This document shows positions 1 through 5,667 of a stretch of 5,742 nt of DNA, piece after piece. The DNA is from Bacillota bacterium (GTDB lineage: Bacteria > Bacillota_A > Clostridia > Lachnospirales > Bianqueaceae): contig JAFOIR010000087.1 of NCBI GenBank assembly GCA_017420625.1, positions 1-5,742 of the forward strand, read 5' to 3'. Position 1 is the first letter of the stretch. The number at the start of each line of letters is the position of its first letter. Under the pieces are notes generated by a model. The model saw only the letters and a list, made by a program, of their open reading frames with translations. It did not search any database and was not told where the DNA came from. The position numbers and the translations under genes were made by a program.

Positions 1-11
1 TAAGCGTAAAC

Positions 12-51
12 AAATAAAAAATCCGGAGGCCTTATAAATAAAGGCTTCCGG
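12..51 (-). terminator. Rho-independent terminator after tRNA-Arg(CCT)
   Basis: Two 11-nt arms (23-33 and 41-51) pair around a 7-nt loop. On the minus strand, just past the CCA end of the tRNA, the stem has one A-C mismatch and is followed by a run of six T (complement of 16-21). On the plus strand the mismatch becomes a G-U wobble and a looser T-rich stretch follows (54-60), so the element may work in both directions. It most likely ends the tRNA-Arg(CCT) transcript. Confidence 0.8.
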
Positions 52-60
52 CGTTGTTTT

Positions 61-138
61 TGGCGTCCCAGAGAGGATTCGAACCTCCGAACCTACCGCT
101 TAGGAGGCGGTCGCTCTATCCTGCTGAGCTACTGGGAC
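61..138 (-). tRNA. tRNA-Arg, anticodon CCT (reads AGG)
   Basis: The minus strand folds into a full cloverleaf. The acceptor arm GTCCCAG pairs with CTGGGAC, the D stem GCTC pairs with GAGC, and the anticodon stem ACCGC pairs with GCGGT around the loop CTCCTAA, which puts CCT at positions 34-36. The variable region is 6 nt, the T stem is GGAGG/CCTCT (one G-U pair) with loop TTCGAAT, then come a G discriminator and an encoded CCA (61-63). This minor arginine tRNA decodes AGG. It is followed by a terminator. No clear promoter is visible directly upstream; a weak TATAGA-like box lies in the spacer at about 165-173 without a good -35. An incomplete copy of its 5' half lies 75 bp upstream. Confidence 0.96.
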
Positions 139-213
139 TTATCATTTTTGGGGTGATGTTTCGAACTCTATACCATCTGCCTTTCCCCAAAAGGCAGATG
201 CTCCTTCGTAGAA
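139..213. other. Structured spacer between the tRNA and the tRNA fragment
   Basis: The main element is a perfect 11-bp inverted repeat, arms 174-184 and 190-200, with a 5-nt loop (CCCCA on the plus strand). A smaller 4-bp hairpin (141-144 with 154-157) carries TGGGG in its loop (149-153), which is complementary to the CCCCA loop (185-189), so the two loops could pair. Neither strand has a T run after the 11-bp stem, so it does not look like a standard terminator. No ORF or recognised RNA family is seen. Confidence 0.5.
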
Positions 214-252
214 TTAGGAGGCGCGCGCTCTATCCTGCTGAGCTACTGGGAC
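214..252 (-). pseudogene. tRNA-Arg(CCT) pseudogene, 5' half only
   Basis: This 39-nt stretch matches the first 39 nt of the intact tRNA-Arg(CCT) (100-138) at 37 positions. The first 27 nt (acceptor strand, D arm, base 26) are identical, two bases of the anticodon stem differ (AC to CG), and the last 10 nt through the end of the anticodon loop are identical. Similarity stops exactly after the loop. The next bases (TTCTA) cannot pair with the CGCGC stem strand, and no T arm or 3' acceptor strand follows, so it cannot form a normal tRNA. It may be a decayed tandem copy or a recombination scar. Confidence 0.85.
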
Positions 253-258
253 ATTTGA

Positions 259-275
259 TGGTGCTTTCAGCACCA
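259..275. repeat. Short hairpin upstream of the tRNA fragment
   Basis: A 7-bp perfect inverted repeat (259-265 with 269-275) surrounds a 3-nt loop. On the minus strand it ends 6 bases before the tRNA fragment and has no T run after it. It sits next to the palindrome at 281-306, giving closely stacked stems. Its role is unknown; it could help stop or stabilise the aminopeptidase transcript. Confidence 0.45.
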
Positions 276-280
276 GCAAA

Positions 281-314
281 GCAAGAATTGCTAAAGCAAT
301 TCTTGCGGTTTTTT
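281..314 (+). terminator. Terminator-like hairpin with T run on the plus strand
   Basis: A perfect 11-bp stem (281-291 with 296-306) around a TAAA loop is followed on the plus strand by GG and six T (309-314), the form of a Rho-independent terminator. No plus-strand gene precedes it. On the minus strand, the direction of the neighbouring genes, it is preceded by an A run and followed by only a weak T-containing stretch, so it would be a poorer terminator for the aminopeptidase transcript. Its inner 10-bp arms are identical to those at 344-367. Confidence 0.6.
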
Positions 315-343
315 CTCTTGACGACAAGCGAAGTTCATCGTTA

Positions 344-367
344 CAAGAATTGCTGAAGCAATTCTTG
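344..367. repeat. Second copy of the 24-nt palindrome
   Basis: Arms CAAGAATTGC (344-353) and GCAATTCTTG (358-367) enclose a 4-nt loop, TGAA on the plus strand. The arms are identical to the inner arms at 282-291 and 296-305, where the loop is TAAA. The palindrome begins 7 bp past the aminopeptidase stop codon. It has no T run on either side, so it is better described as a 3'-end stabilising hairpin or one unit of a repeat than as a textbook terminator. Confidence 0.7.
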
Positions 368-374
368 AAATTAA

Positions 375-1766
375 TTACAATTTCTCGAGGAAGACTTTAT
401 AAGCACGATATGCTTCGAAGATATCGGGTTTTGCGGCAACTTCCCACGGTGCATGCATGTTGTGCAGCGGGATACCCAGATCGATGACATCCATACTGTA
501 CTGTGCCAGGATATAGGCGATCGTTCCGCCGCCGCCCTGATCGACCTTTCCAAGCTCTGCGAGCTGGAATCGGACATCCGCCTCATCGAAGATCCGGCGA
601 AGAGCAGCGATATACTCGGCTGTTGCATCGTTGGATCCGCCTTTTCCGCCGGAACCGGTATATTTATGAAGCACCGGACCATAGCTGAAAAGCGGTGCAT
701 TGTTCTTCTCATGAACACCGGCAAAGTTGGGATCGAAACCTGCGCTGACATCAGAGGAAAGCATCGCGGAATTCTTCAGCATCCGGCGAAGACCCAATTC
801 GCTGTACTGTCCGCAAAGCTCCATGATCTCAGCCATTTCGTTCTCAAAGAATTTGGAATGCATACCGGTTGCACCGACAGAACCGATCTCTTCCTTATCC
901 ACCAGAAGGGTGACATAGGTCTTGTCCGGCGTTGTATCCGCCAGATCCAGCTGTGCCATCACAGAGGTGTAGGCACAGATACGGTCGTCATGTCCATAGG
1001 CAAAGACCATACTGCGATCCAGACCGAAATCTCTGGCAGCACCTGCCGGAACGACTTCGATTTCTGCAGATTCGAAGTCGTCTTCTTCCATTCCGTACTT
1101 TTCTTTCAGAATCCGAAGGATATTCTTCTTGACCAGTTCTTTTTCTTCTTCGCTGTCCGGCATAGCGGCGTTGCCGATATTCAGATTGAGATCTTCACCG
1201 GTAAACGCTTCGCCGATCGTCTTGGCTCTCTGATCTTTTCCCAGATGCGGCAGAATATCGGAGATGCCCAGCACCGGATCCGTTGGATCCTCGCCAATCA
1301 CGACTTTTTCTACCGTTCCGTCTTTCTTCGCTACAATGCCATGAAGCGCAAGGGGAAGCGTGACCCACTGGAATTTCTTGATTCCGCCGTAGTAATGCGT
1401 CTTCAACATGGCGAATTCACTGTCTTCATACAAGGGATGCGGTTTCAGATCCAGTCTGGGTGAGTCAATATGAGCACCCAGAATACGAAGACCCTCACTG
1501 AGCGGCTCTTTGCCAAGCTGAACCAGCATCAGCATCTTTTCGCGGTTGTTCGCGTAGACCTTGTCGCCGGCAGAGAGTTTGACGCCTTCTTTGATCAATG
1601 TATAAAGATTCCGGTATCCGGCCTTTTCTGCCATTTCAATAAAGGTATCTGTGCATTCTCTTTCGGTCTTGCAGGCCGACATAAATGCTTTATAACCCTC
1701 ACAGAATTCATTCATCTTCTGAATGGCTTCTGCAGAGTAGGTGAGCCACAGTGATTTCTTTGCCAT
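375..1766 (-). CDS. M18-family zinc aminopeptidase (aminopeptidase I type)
   Basis: A 463-residue cytosolic metallo-aminopeptidase of family M18 (aspartyl aminopeptidase / yeast Ape1 group), which removes N-terminal residues from peptides. The visible motifs cover the two-metal active site: GAHIDSPRLD (97-106, metal ligand H99 and D101), YGHDD (257-261, bridging Asp), DKEEIGS (290-296, catalytic Glu and metal-binding Glu at 292-293), SSDVSAGFDP (337-346, metal ligand D339) and NMHAPWE (436-442, H438). There is no signal peptide or membrane segment. The length fits the M18 range of roughly 430-480 residues. The ATG is supported by GAGGAG with a 7-nt spacer and by a promoter just upstream, so the gene can be expressed apart from argR. 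Substrate preference (acidic, hydrophobic or other N-terminal residues) cannot be told from the sequence. The gene appears intact and is followed by the palindrome at 344-367. Confidence 0.93.
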   Translation of the reverse strand: MAKKSLWLTYSAEAIQKMNEFCEGYKAFMSACKTERECTDTFIEMAEKAGYRNLYTLIKEGVKLSAGDKVYANNREKMLMLVQLGKEPLSEGLRILGAHIDSPRLDLKPHPLYEDSEFAMLKTHYYGGIKKFQWVTLPLALHGIVAKKDGTVEKVVIGEDPTDPVLGISDILPHLGKDQRAKTIGEAFTGEDLNLNIGNAAMPDSEEEKELVKKNILRILKEKYGMEEDDFESAEIEVVPAGAARDFGLDRSMVFAYGHDDRICAYTSVMAQLDLADTTPDKTYVTLLVDKEEIGSVGATGMHSKFFENEMAEIMELCGQYSELGLRRMLKNSAMLSSDVSAGFDPNFAGVHEKNNAPLFSYGPVLHKYTGSGGKGGSNDATAEYIAALRRIFDEADVRFQLAELGKVDQGGGGTIAYILAQYSMDVIDLGIPLHNMHAPWEVAAKPDIFEAYRAYKVFLEKL

Positions 1767-1802
1767 CGGTTTGCTCCTCTTTCTTAGTAAAATGCATTCC
1801 CT

Positions 1803-1831
1803 ACTATAGCACGATTCCGTCTGGACGGCAA
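1803..1831 (-). promoter_or_regulatory. Sigma-A-type promoter of the aminopeptidase gene
   Basis: On the minus strand, -35 TTGCCG (1826-1831) and -10 TATAGT (1803-1808) are separated by exactly 17 bp, and TG one base before the -10 makes it an extended -10. The spacer holds a dyad, CCGTC and GACGG around two bases (1817-1828), which could be an operator or chance. The start codon lies 36 bp downstream of the -10, with a strong ribosome binding site between. Confidence 0.8.
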
Positions 1832-1846
1832 GTCATTTTTGTGCCA

Positions 1847-2302
1847 TCAGCCTTTTGTTACTTTTGTAAGCTGTCTGCAAAGCGCCTCGGCAAAAGCAGA
1901 ATCCTTCATAGCGATAAAGGCCGTATCATCTCCGGCCAGCGTGCCAACCAGCCCGTCCGGCTGAATCTCTTCAATCACCAGACAAACCGTATGCGTCAGT
2001 CCGGGAAGCGTACGGATGACTACCAGATTCTGTGCCTGTTCAAAAGAAATCACACCCTGTTTGAAAAGAGTGGTTTGCTTTTGTGTCACTTCCGCCCCGG
2101 AAGTCTGCCCCGGCGCAACATACCGGTATTTCCCGCTGACGCTGCGCTGCTTGAACAGCCCAAGCTCCTTGATATCCCGGGACATGGTCGCCTGCGTACA
2201 GTTCATCCCCCTGGCCAGAAGCTCGCTCATCAGCTGCTGCTGGGTTTCCACTTCCTGATCAGCGATGATTTCCAAAATGACATTTTGTCTGGATGATTTC
2301 AT
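1847..2302 (-). CDS. argR: Arginine repressor ArgR/AhrC
   Basis: A 151-residue transcription factor of the ArgR family, which binds L-arginine as a hexamer and acts on ARG boxes in arginine biosynthesis and catabolism promoters. The N-terminal winged helix-turn-helix is seen at about residues 1-70, with QATMSRDIKELGL (about 37-49) as the recognition helix region. The C-terminal oligomerisation and arginine-binding domain (about 80-151) carries GTLAGDDT, whose paired Asp residues contact arginine in known members. Length matches the usual 150 or so residues. I chose the ATG at 2302 because GGAGGG lies 6 nt upstream and the protein then starts in the family manner (MKSSRQ); an ATG 14 codons earlier lacks a site. 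The gene lies 65 bp after arcC with its own promoter, so it may be expressed alone and by read-through from arcABC. ArgR can activate arc genes in Gram-positive bacteria; that role here is inferred. Confidence 0.96.
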   Translation of the reverse strand: MKSSRQNVILEIIADQEVETQQQLMSELLARGMNCTQATMSRDIKELGLFKQRSVSGKYRYVAPGQTSGAEVTQKQTTLFKQGVISFEQAQNLVVIRTLPGLTHTVCLVIEEIQPDGLVGTLAGDDTAFIAMKDSAFAEALCRQLTKVTKG

Positions 2303-2308
2303 GGAAGT

Positions 2309-2314
2309 CCCTCC
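2309..2314 (-). promoter_or_regulatory. Ribosome binding site that fixes the argR start
   Basis: GGAGGG on the minus strand ends 6 nt before the ATG at 2300-2302. This strong site favours the 151-residue form over the in-frame ATG at 2342-2344, which has no comparable site and lies upstream of, or within, the predicted -10 region. Confidence 0.85.
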
Positions 2315-2334
2315 ATTGTCATTGATTGAATTTA

Positions 2335-2363
2335 AGTGTAACACAATTCTGCCAGTCGGACAA
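2335..2363 (-). promoter_or_regulatory. Promoter of argR
   Basis: On the minus strand, -35 TTGTCC (2358-2363) and -10 TACACT (2335-2340) are 17 bp apart, with TG one base before the -10 (extended -10). Each hexamer matches consensus at 4 of 6 bases. A dyad centred on GTGTAACAC (2336-2344, plus strand), flanked by GAATT and AATTC (2328-2332, 2345-2349), overlaps the -10 and could be an operator. A TGAAT-like half-site is nearby, but there is no convincing full ARG box. No terminator is seen between arcC and this promoter. Confidence 0.6.
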
Positions 2364-2367
2364 GTCT

Positions 2368-3306
2368 TTAGTCTAGGTAAATTACTGTACCTGTCTTCCC
2401 CTCCAGCGCATCCTTCGCTCTGGCAAGCGATGTAATCATCGCTTGTGCCCCTGGTTTTGCCGCTTTCAGAAAGTCTGTGCAGGCTTCTACCTTGGGCAGC
2501 ATGCTGCCCGGCGCGAATTCTCCATCCCGGATATATCCAAGCGCTTCCCGTACACTCATGGCAGGAAGATCTTTCTGATCCGGTTTTCCAAAGTGGATCG
2601 CGACCCGATCGACTGCCGTCAGGATGAGCAGTCGGTCTGCCTCAAGACCCAGTGCCATAAGACTGCTGACACTGTCTTTATCGATGACCGCACTGACACC
2701 TTCCAGCCCCGATTCCTTTTCCAGCACCGGGATTCCGCCACCGCCGCAGGCGATCACCACTGCGTTCTGCTCCGTCAGGGATCGGATCATTTCGAGCTCC
2801 ACGATCCGCACTGGTCTGGGAGAGGCGACCACTCGTCGAAATCCCCGACCGGAATCTTCCTTAAATATATAACCCCGACTCTTGGCAATTGAGTCCGCCT
2901 GTGCTTTCGTATAGAAACTCCCGATCGGTTTTGTGGGATTCTCAAAACCCGGATCGTCTTCTCTGACGACGACCTGCGTCACCAGCGTCACACAGTCTTT
3001 TTTGATGCCTCTTTTTGCAAACACGTTCTGCAGCGCCTGCTGCAGGTGATATCCGATATACCCTTGTGTCAGCGCATCGCATTCCGGCAGCGGGATATAA
3101 GGAGCGATCCCGTCGTCTGCCGCATATTCCATTCCAAGGTTCAGCATTCCCACCTGCCGGCCATTGCCGTGACTGATGATCAGTTCATGTCCCTGTTCCA
3201 CCAGATCCGCCAGCACCTCGGCAGTTGCCTTTACCAGCTGCAATTGTTCTTTCGGCGTTTTCCCCAGCGCGTTTCCGCCCAGAGCAACGACCATTCGGCT
3301 TCCCAT
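2368..3306 (-). CDS. arcC: Carbamate kinase
   Basis: A 312-residue cytosolic carbamate kinase, the last step of the arginine deiminase pathway: carbamoyl phosphate plus ADP gives ATP and carbamate, which breaks down to CO2 and ammonia. It belongs to the amino acid kinase fold. Motifs in order: VVALGGNAL (6-14, nucleotide/phosphate loop), SHGNGRQVG (45-53), DPGFENPTKPIG (118-129), GRGFRRVVASPRP (153-165), ACGGGGIPV (186-194), AVIDKDSVSSLMA (206-218) and GSMLPKVEA (267-275). Length is normal for the family (about 310). The ATG is one base after the arcB stop codon. No good ribosome binding site precedes it, which suggests translational coupling to arcB. An internal ATG at codon 5 is possible, but the first gives the usual spacing to the VVALGGNAL strand. 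It is the last gene of the arcABC block. Confidence 0.97.
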   Translation of the reverse strand: MGSRMVVALGGNALGKTPKEQLQLVKATAEVLADLVEQGHELIISHGNGRQVGMLNLGMEYAADDGIAPYIPLPECDALTQGYIGYHLQQALQNVFAKRGIKKDCVTLVTQVVVREDDPGFENPTKPIGSFYTKAQADSIAKSRGYIFKEDSGRGFRRVVASPRPVRIVELEMIRSLTEQNAVVIACGGGGIPVLEKESGLEGVSAVIDKDSVSSLMALGLEADRLLILTAVDRVAIHFGKPDQKDLPAMSVREALGYIRDGEFAPGSMLPKVEACTDFLKAAKPGAQAMITSLARAKDALEGKTGTVIYLD

Positions 3307-3307
3307 T

Positions 3308-4300
3308 TTACTTCAGCGTTGCATACATAACGGCTTTGATTGTATGCATCCGGTTTTCCGCCTCATCAAACTGACGAGCCTGTTTTCCAAGGAACACATC
3401 GTCGGTCACTTCCATGGCTTCCAGACCGTACTTCTCGTAGATCTCTTCTCCGATCGTCGTTTCACGGTCATGGAATGAAGGCAGGCAGTGAAGGAAAATC
3501 GCCGTGGGTTTTGCCATTTTCGTCAGTTCAGCGTTGACCTGATATGGGCGAAGCAGTTTGATCCGGGATTCCCAAAGTTCAGCCGGCTCTCCCATGGAAA
3601 GCCAGATATCCGTGTAAAGGATATCTGCATCCTTTGCCCCTTCACGAATATCATCGGTCAGAAGGATCTCTGCTCCGGAGGTTTTCGCCGCTTCGCGGCA
3701 TTTCTCTACCAGTTCTTCCTTTGGCATCAGTTCTTTCGGTCCGCAGGCACAGAAGTTGATTCCAAGCTTGGAACAGACCACCATCAATGAGTTTGCTACA
3801 TTGTTTCTGGCATCGCCGAAGAAAGTCAGCTTGCGTCCCCGAAGATCGCCGAATTCTTCTTCTGCTGTCAGAATATCGGCCAGCATCTGGGTGGGATGGA
3901 AGTCATCGGTCAGACCATTCCATACCGGAACGCCCGAATATTTCGCCAGGTCTTCCACCACCGACTGTTTGAATCCACGGTACTCGATTCCATCAAACAT
4001 CCTGCCAAGAACTTTAGCTGTATCGGCTAGCGACTCCTTCTTGCCCATCTGGGAAGAAGCCGGATCCAGAAATGTTACGCCCATTCCCAGATCACGTGCT
4101 GCCACTTCGAATGCACAGCGGGTACGTGTCGACGTTTTTTCAAACAGCAGTACGACCTGCTTGCCGCGCAGATACTCATGCAGTGTACCGGCCCGTTTCA
4201 TCCGCTTAAAATCTTTGGATAGTTCCAGCAGATACCGGATCTCTTCCGGTGTATAATCCAGCAAGGTCAAAAAGCTTCTTCCTCTGACATTGACTCCCAT
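3308..4300 (-). CDS. arcB: Ornithine carbamoyltransferase, catabolic
   Basis: A 330-residue cytosolic ornithine carbamoyltransferase. In this setting it should run in the catabolic direction, splitting citrulline with phosphate into ornithine and carbamoyl phosphate for ArcC. The carbamoyl-phosphate site STRTR is at 57-61, HPTQ with LAD at 135-142, the ornithine-binding SMG loop at 235-237 (DIWLSMGE), HCLPSFHD at 271-278 (many members have HCLPAFHD) and EAENRMHT at 313-320. Length is typical (about 330). The start ATG has GGGAGGA (4307-4313) 6 nt upstream. It lies 30 bp after arcA and 1 bp before arcC, so the three form one transcription unit. The biosynthetic paralogue is ArgF; sequence alone does not separate the two cleanly, and the call of ArcB rests on the operon context. 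Confidence 0.96.
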   Translation of the reverse strand: MGVNVRGRSFLTLLDYTPEEIRYLLELSKDFKRMKRAGTLHEYLRGKQVVLLFEKTSTRTRCAFEVAARDLGMGVTFLDPASSQMGKKESLADTAKVLGRMFDGIEYRGFKQSVVEDLAKYSGVPVWNGLTDDFHPTQMLADILTAEEEFGDLRGRKLTFFGDARNNVANSLMVVCSKLGINFCACGPKELMPKEELVEKCREAAKTSGAEILLTDDIREGAKDADILYTDIWLSMGEPAELWESRIKLLRPYQVNAELTKMAKPTAIFLHCLPSFHDRETTIGEEIYEKYGLEAMEVTDDVFLGKQARQFDEAENRMHTIKAVMYATLK

Positions 4301-4330
4301 GATAAGTCCTCCCTTACATATATTCGGAAT

Positions 4331-5587
4331 TTAATTGATCAAAAACGGTTCCCTGTTCAGCGGCATCGACATACAGCGCGGGCCGCCTCTTCCTCTTGAA
4401 AGCTCCGAGGACGGGATCTCCAGTACGGTGAGCCCCTCTTCCCGCAGCAGATTGTTGGACAGCTCATTGCGGGAATATACGATGATCACACCGGGTGAAA
4501 CGCACAGTGTATTGGATCCGTCGTTCCACTGTTCTCTGGCTGCGGCGATGGGATCGCTGCCGCCGCATGGAATAAGCCGGACTTTTTCCGCACCGGTATA
4601 GCGTTTTAAAACCTCTTCCAGCGGCATTGTCAGTTCCTGGATGGAAAGCTCCGGTTCCGGATCCGCCGGATTAAATCCGTCTCCCCGCCGGATCTCAAAG
4701 ACCTTGAGCGGTCCTAAGATCCCTGGATGGATGGTATACTTTCCGTGATCCACTTGTGTAAATACCGTATCCAGGTGCATGAAAGCACGCGTCGACGGGA
4801 TAAAGAAAGCCAGGATCGTTTTCACACCTGATTCTTCTGAAGAGAAAAGATTCGCTGCCGCTTTTTCAATGGCATCCGGTGATGTTCTCTGTGAAATACC
4901 GATCGCAACCGTGTCCGGTGTCAGGCAGATAACATCTCCGCCTTCCATTCTGGCAAATTCATCCCGGCTGTAATAACGATGCACCCGGTCAATAAAGTCC
5001 GGATGATGGCGAAAGATATAGTCCGTATAGATGGTTTCCCGTCTTCTGGTAGGGAAACACATACGGCTGATGATCAGTCCGCTTCCTACTACCGCTGCCG
5101 GATCTCGGGTAAAATACAGATTGGGCATTGGATCCACGATCAGATCATCCGGCGAGGCAATCAGATCCTGCAGAGATAAAACACTCTTGGTTCCCATCTC
5201 CCGAAGAGTGATTCCTTCCATGGTCTTCTCGACCAATGCTTTGCCCTGATAGTTTTCTCTCAGATGCTCATAAAGCGCATCCTGCCAGCGATGGGTGCGA
5301 ATGCCGGCCTCTCTGAGCCATTGATAAACAAACGGTTCCACCAGCCCTGGATGAAGTTCCAGCACCTCATTCATGAGGTCCTCCAGATAGACGACCTCCA
5401 CCCCCTGACTTCGCAGTGTTTCGCTGAAGGCGTCATGCTCCTCCTGTGCTGCTTTTAAGAACGGAATATCATCAAACAGCAGATCTTCCAGCCGCCGGGG
5501 GATCAGATTCAACAGTTCCTTTCCCGGTCTGTGAAGCATAACCCGTTTAAGCGGCCCGATATCGCTGGTGATACTGACTCCCTGCAT
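4331..5587 (-). CDS. arcA: Arginine deiminase
   Basis: A 418-residue cytosolic arginine deiminase, which hydrolyses L-arginine to L-citrulline and ammonia and commits arginine to fermentation. It has the guanidine-modifying (pentein) fold. The N-terminal block SDIGPLKRVMLHRPG (8-22) is characteristic. Active-site residues are visible: TRDP (160-163, D162), MEGGD (214-218, E215), MHLD (270-273, H271 and D273) and the nucleophile in GGPRCMSMP (401-409, C405). CGGSDP (341-346) and QWNDGSNTL (353-361) are also conserved. Length fits the family (about 405-420). The ATG is preceded by GGGGG with a 5-nt spacer, a weaker site than those of arcB or argR. By hand count CGG is the commonest arginine codon (11 of 33), and the tRNA reading CGG lies just upstream. 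No clear promoter is seen between that tRNA and the gene; an ARG-box-like site and a hairpin occupy the gap. Confidence 0.98.
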   Translation of the reverse strand: MQGVSITSDIGPLKRVMLHRPGKELLNLIPRRLEDLLFDDIPFLKAAQEEHDAFSETLRSQGVEVVYLEDLMNEVLELHPGLVEPFVYQWLREAGIRTHRWQDALYEHLRENYQGKALVEKTMEGITLREMGTKSVLSLQDLIASPDDLIVDPMPNLYFTRDPAAVVGSGLIISRMCFPTRRRETIYTDYIFRHHPDFIDRVHRYYSRDEFARMEGGDVICLTPDTVAIGISQRTSPDAIEKAAANLFSSEESGVKTILAFFIPSTRAFMHLDTVFTQVDHGKYTIHPGILGPLKVFEIRRGDGFNPADPEPELSIQELTMPLEEVLKRYTGAEKVRLIPCGGSDPIAAAREQWNDGSNTLCVSPGVIIVYSRNELSNNLLREEGLTVLEIPSSELSRGRGGPRCMSMPLNREPFLIN

Positions 5588-5602
5588 AGATACCCCCGTT
5601 TA

Positions 5603-5620
5603 TGTGAATATTTCTTTATG
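5603..5620. promoter_or_regulatory. Possible ARG box upstream of arcA
   Basis: The 18-bp stretch TGTGAATATTTCTTTATG matches the classical ARG box (AATGAATAATTATTCATT, from memory) at 12 of 18 bases, with one good half (TGAAT at 5605-5609 less its first base shift, read as TGAATA from 5605) and one degraded half. A further TGAAT lies at 5619-5623. The site is 15 bp upstream of the arcA start codon, so ArgR from the downstream gene could act here. Activation or repression cannot be told. The AT-rich setting makes a chance match possible. Confidence 0.4.
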
Positions 5621-5624
5621 AATG

Positions 5625-5665
5625 GAAATAGCCGCTGGGATTCCAACGGCTATTTCTGTTTTTTT
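5625..5665 (+). terminator. Long hairpin between tRNA-Arg(CCG) and arcA, T run on the plus strand
   Basis: Arms 5625-5638 and 5643-5656 form a 14-bp stem around a 4-nt loop. On the plus strand there is one C-A mismatch, and seven T follow at 5659-5665, the form of a terminator. On the minus strand, in the direction of the genes, the mismatch becomes a U-G wobble so the stem is complete, but only a loosely T-containing stretch follows it. It is therefore a poor minus-strand terminator by form and may be a leader or processing hairpin in a tRNA-arcA transcript, or a barrier to antisense transcription. Confidence 0.55.
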
Positions 5666-5667
5666 CG

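Noticed and set aside
155..172. A GTTCGAAAC motif on the minus strand resembling a T loop, which might complete the tRNA fragment
   Set aside because: Only the closing G-C pair of a T stem forms, and no acceptor strand complementary to GTCCCAG follows it.
100..252. A group I intron in tRNA-Arg(CCT), as known in some bacteria, to explain the interrupted copy
   Set aside because: The interrupted copy has no 3' exon of its own; the downstream sequence is a whole tRNA, and the intervening stretch is far too short for a group I intron.
281..314. A plus-strand gene implied by the plus-strand terminator form here and at 5625-5665
   Set aside because: No plus-strand frame upstream of either site has coding features; the T runs may simply be bidirectional or antisense stops.
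291..338. A 15-residue minus-strand ORF between the twin palindromes, considered as a leader peptide
   Set aside because: It has no ribosome binding site, only one arginine codon, and no gene downstream that a leader would control apart from tRNA sequences.
54..356. A 100-codon open frame on the plus strand across the tRNA region
   Set aside because: It runs through the complement of tRNA-Arg(CCT), the tRNA fragment and the hairpins, and repeats a peptide segment only because the tRNA sequence is repeated.
453..1463. A 336-codon open frame on the plus strand opposite the aminopeptidase gene
   Set aside because: It has no ribosome binding site or recognisable domain, and the minus-strand frame carries a full set of M18 active-site motifs. 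It is a shadow of that gene.
2303..2344. A longer argR start at 2344, adding 14 residues
   Set aside because: It overlaps the predicted promoter, has no ribosome binding site, and gives an N-terminal extension not usual for ArgR; the ATG at 2302 has GGAGGG in place.
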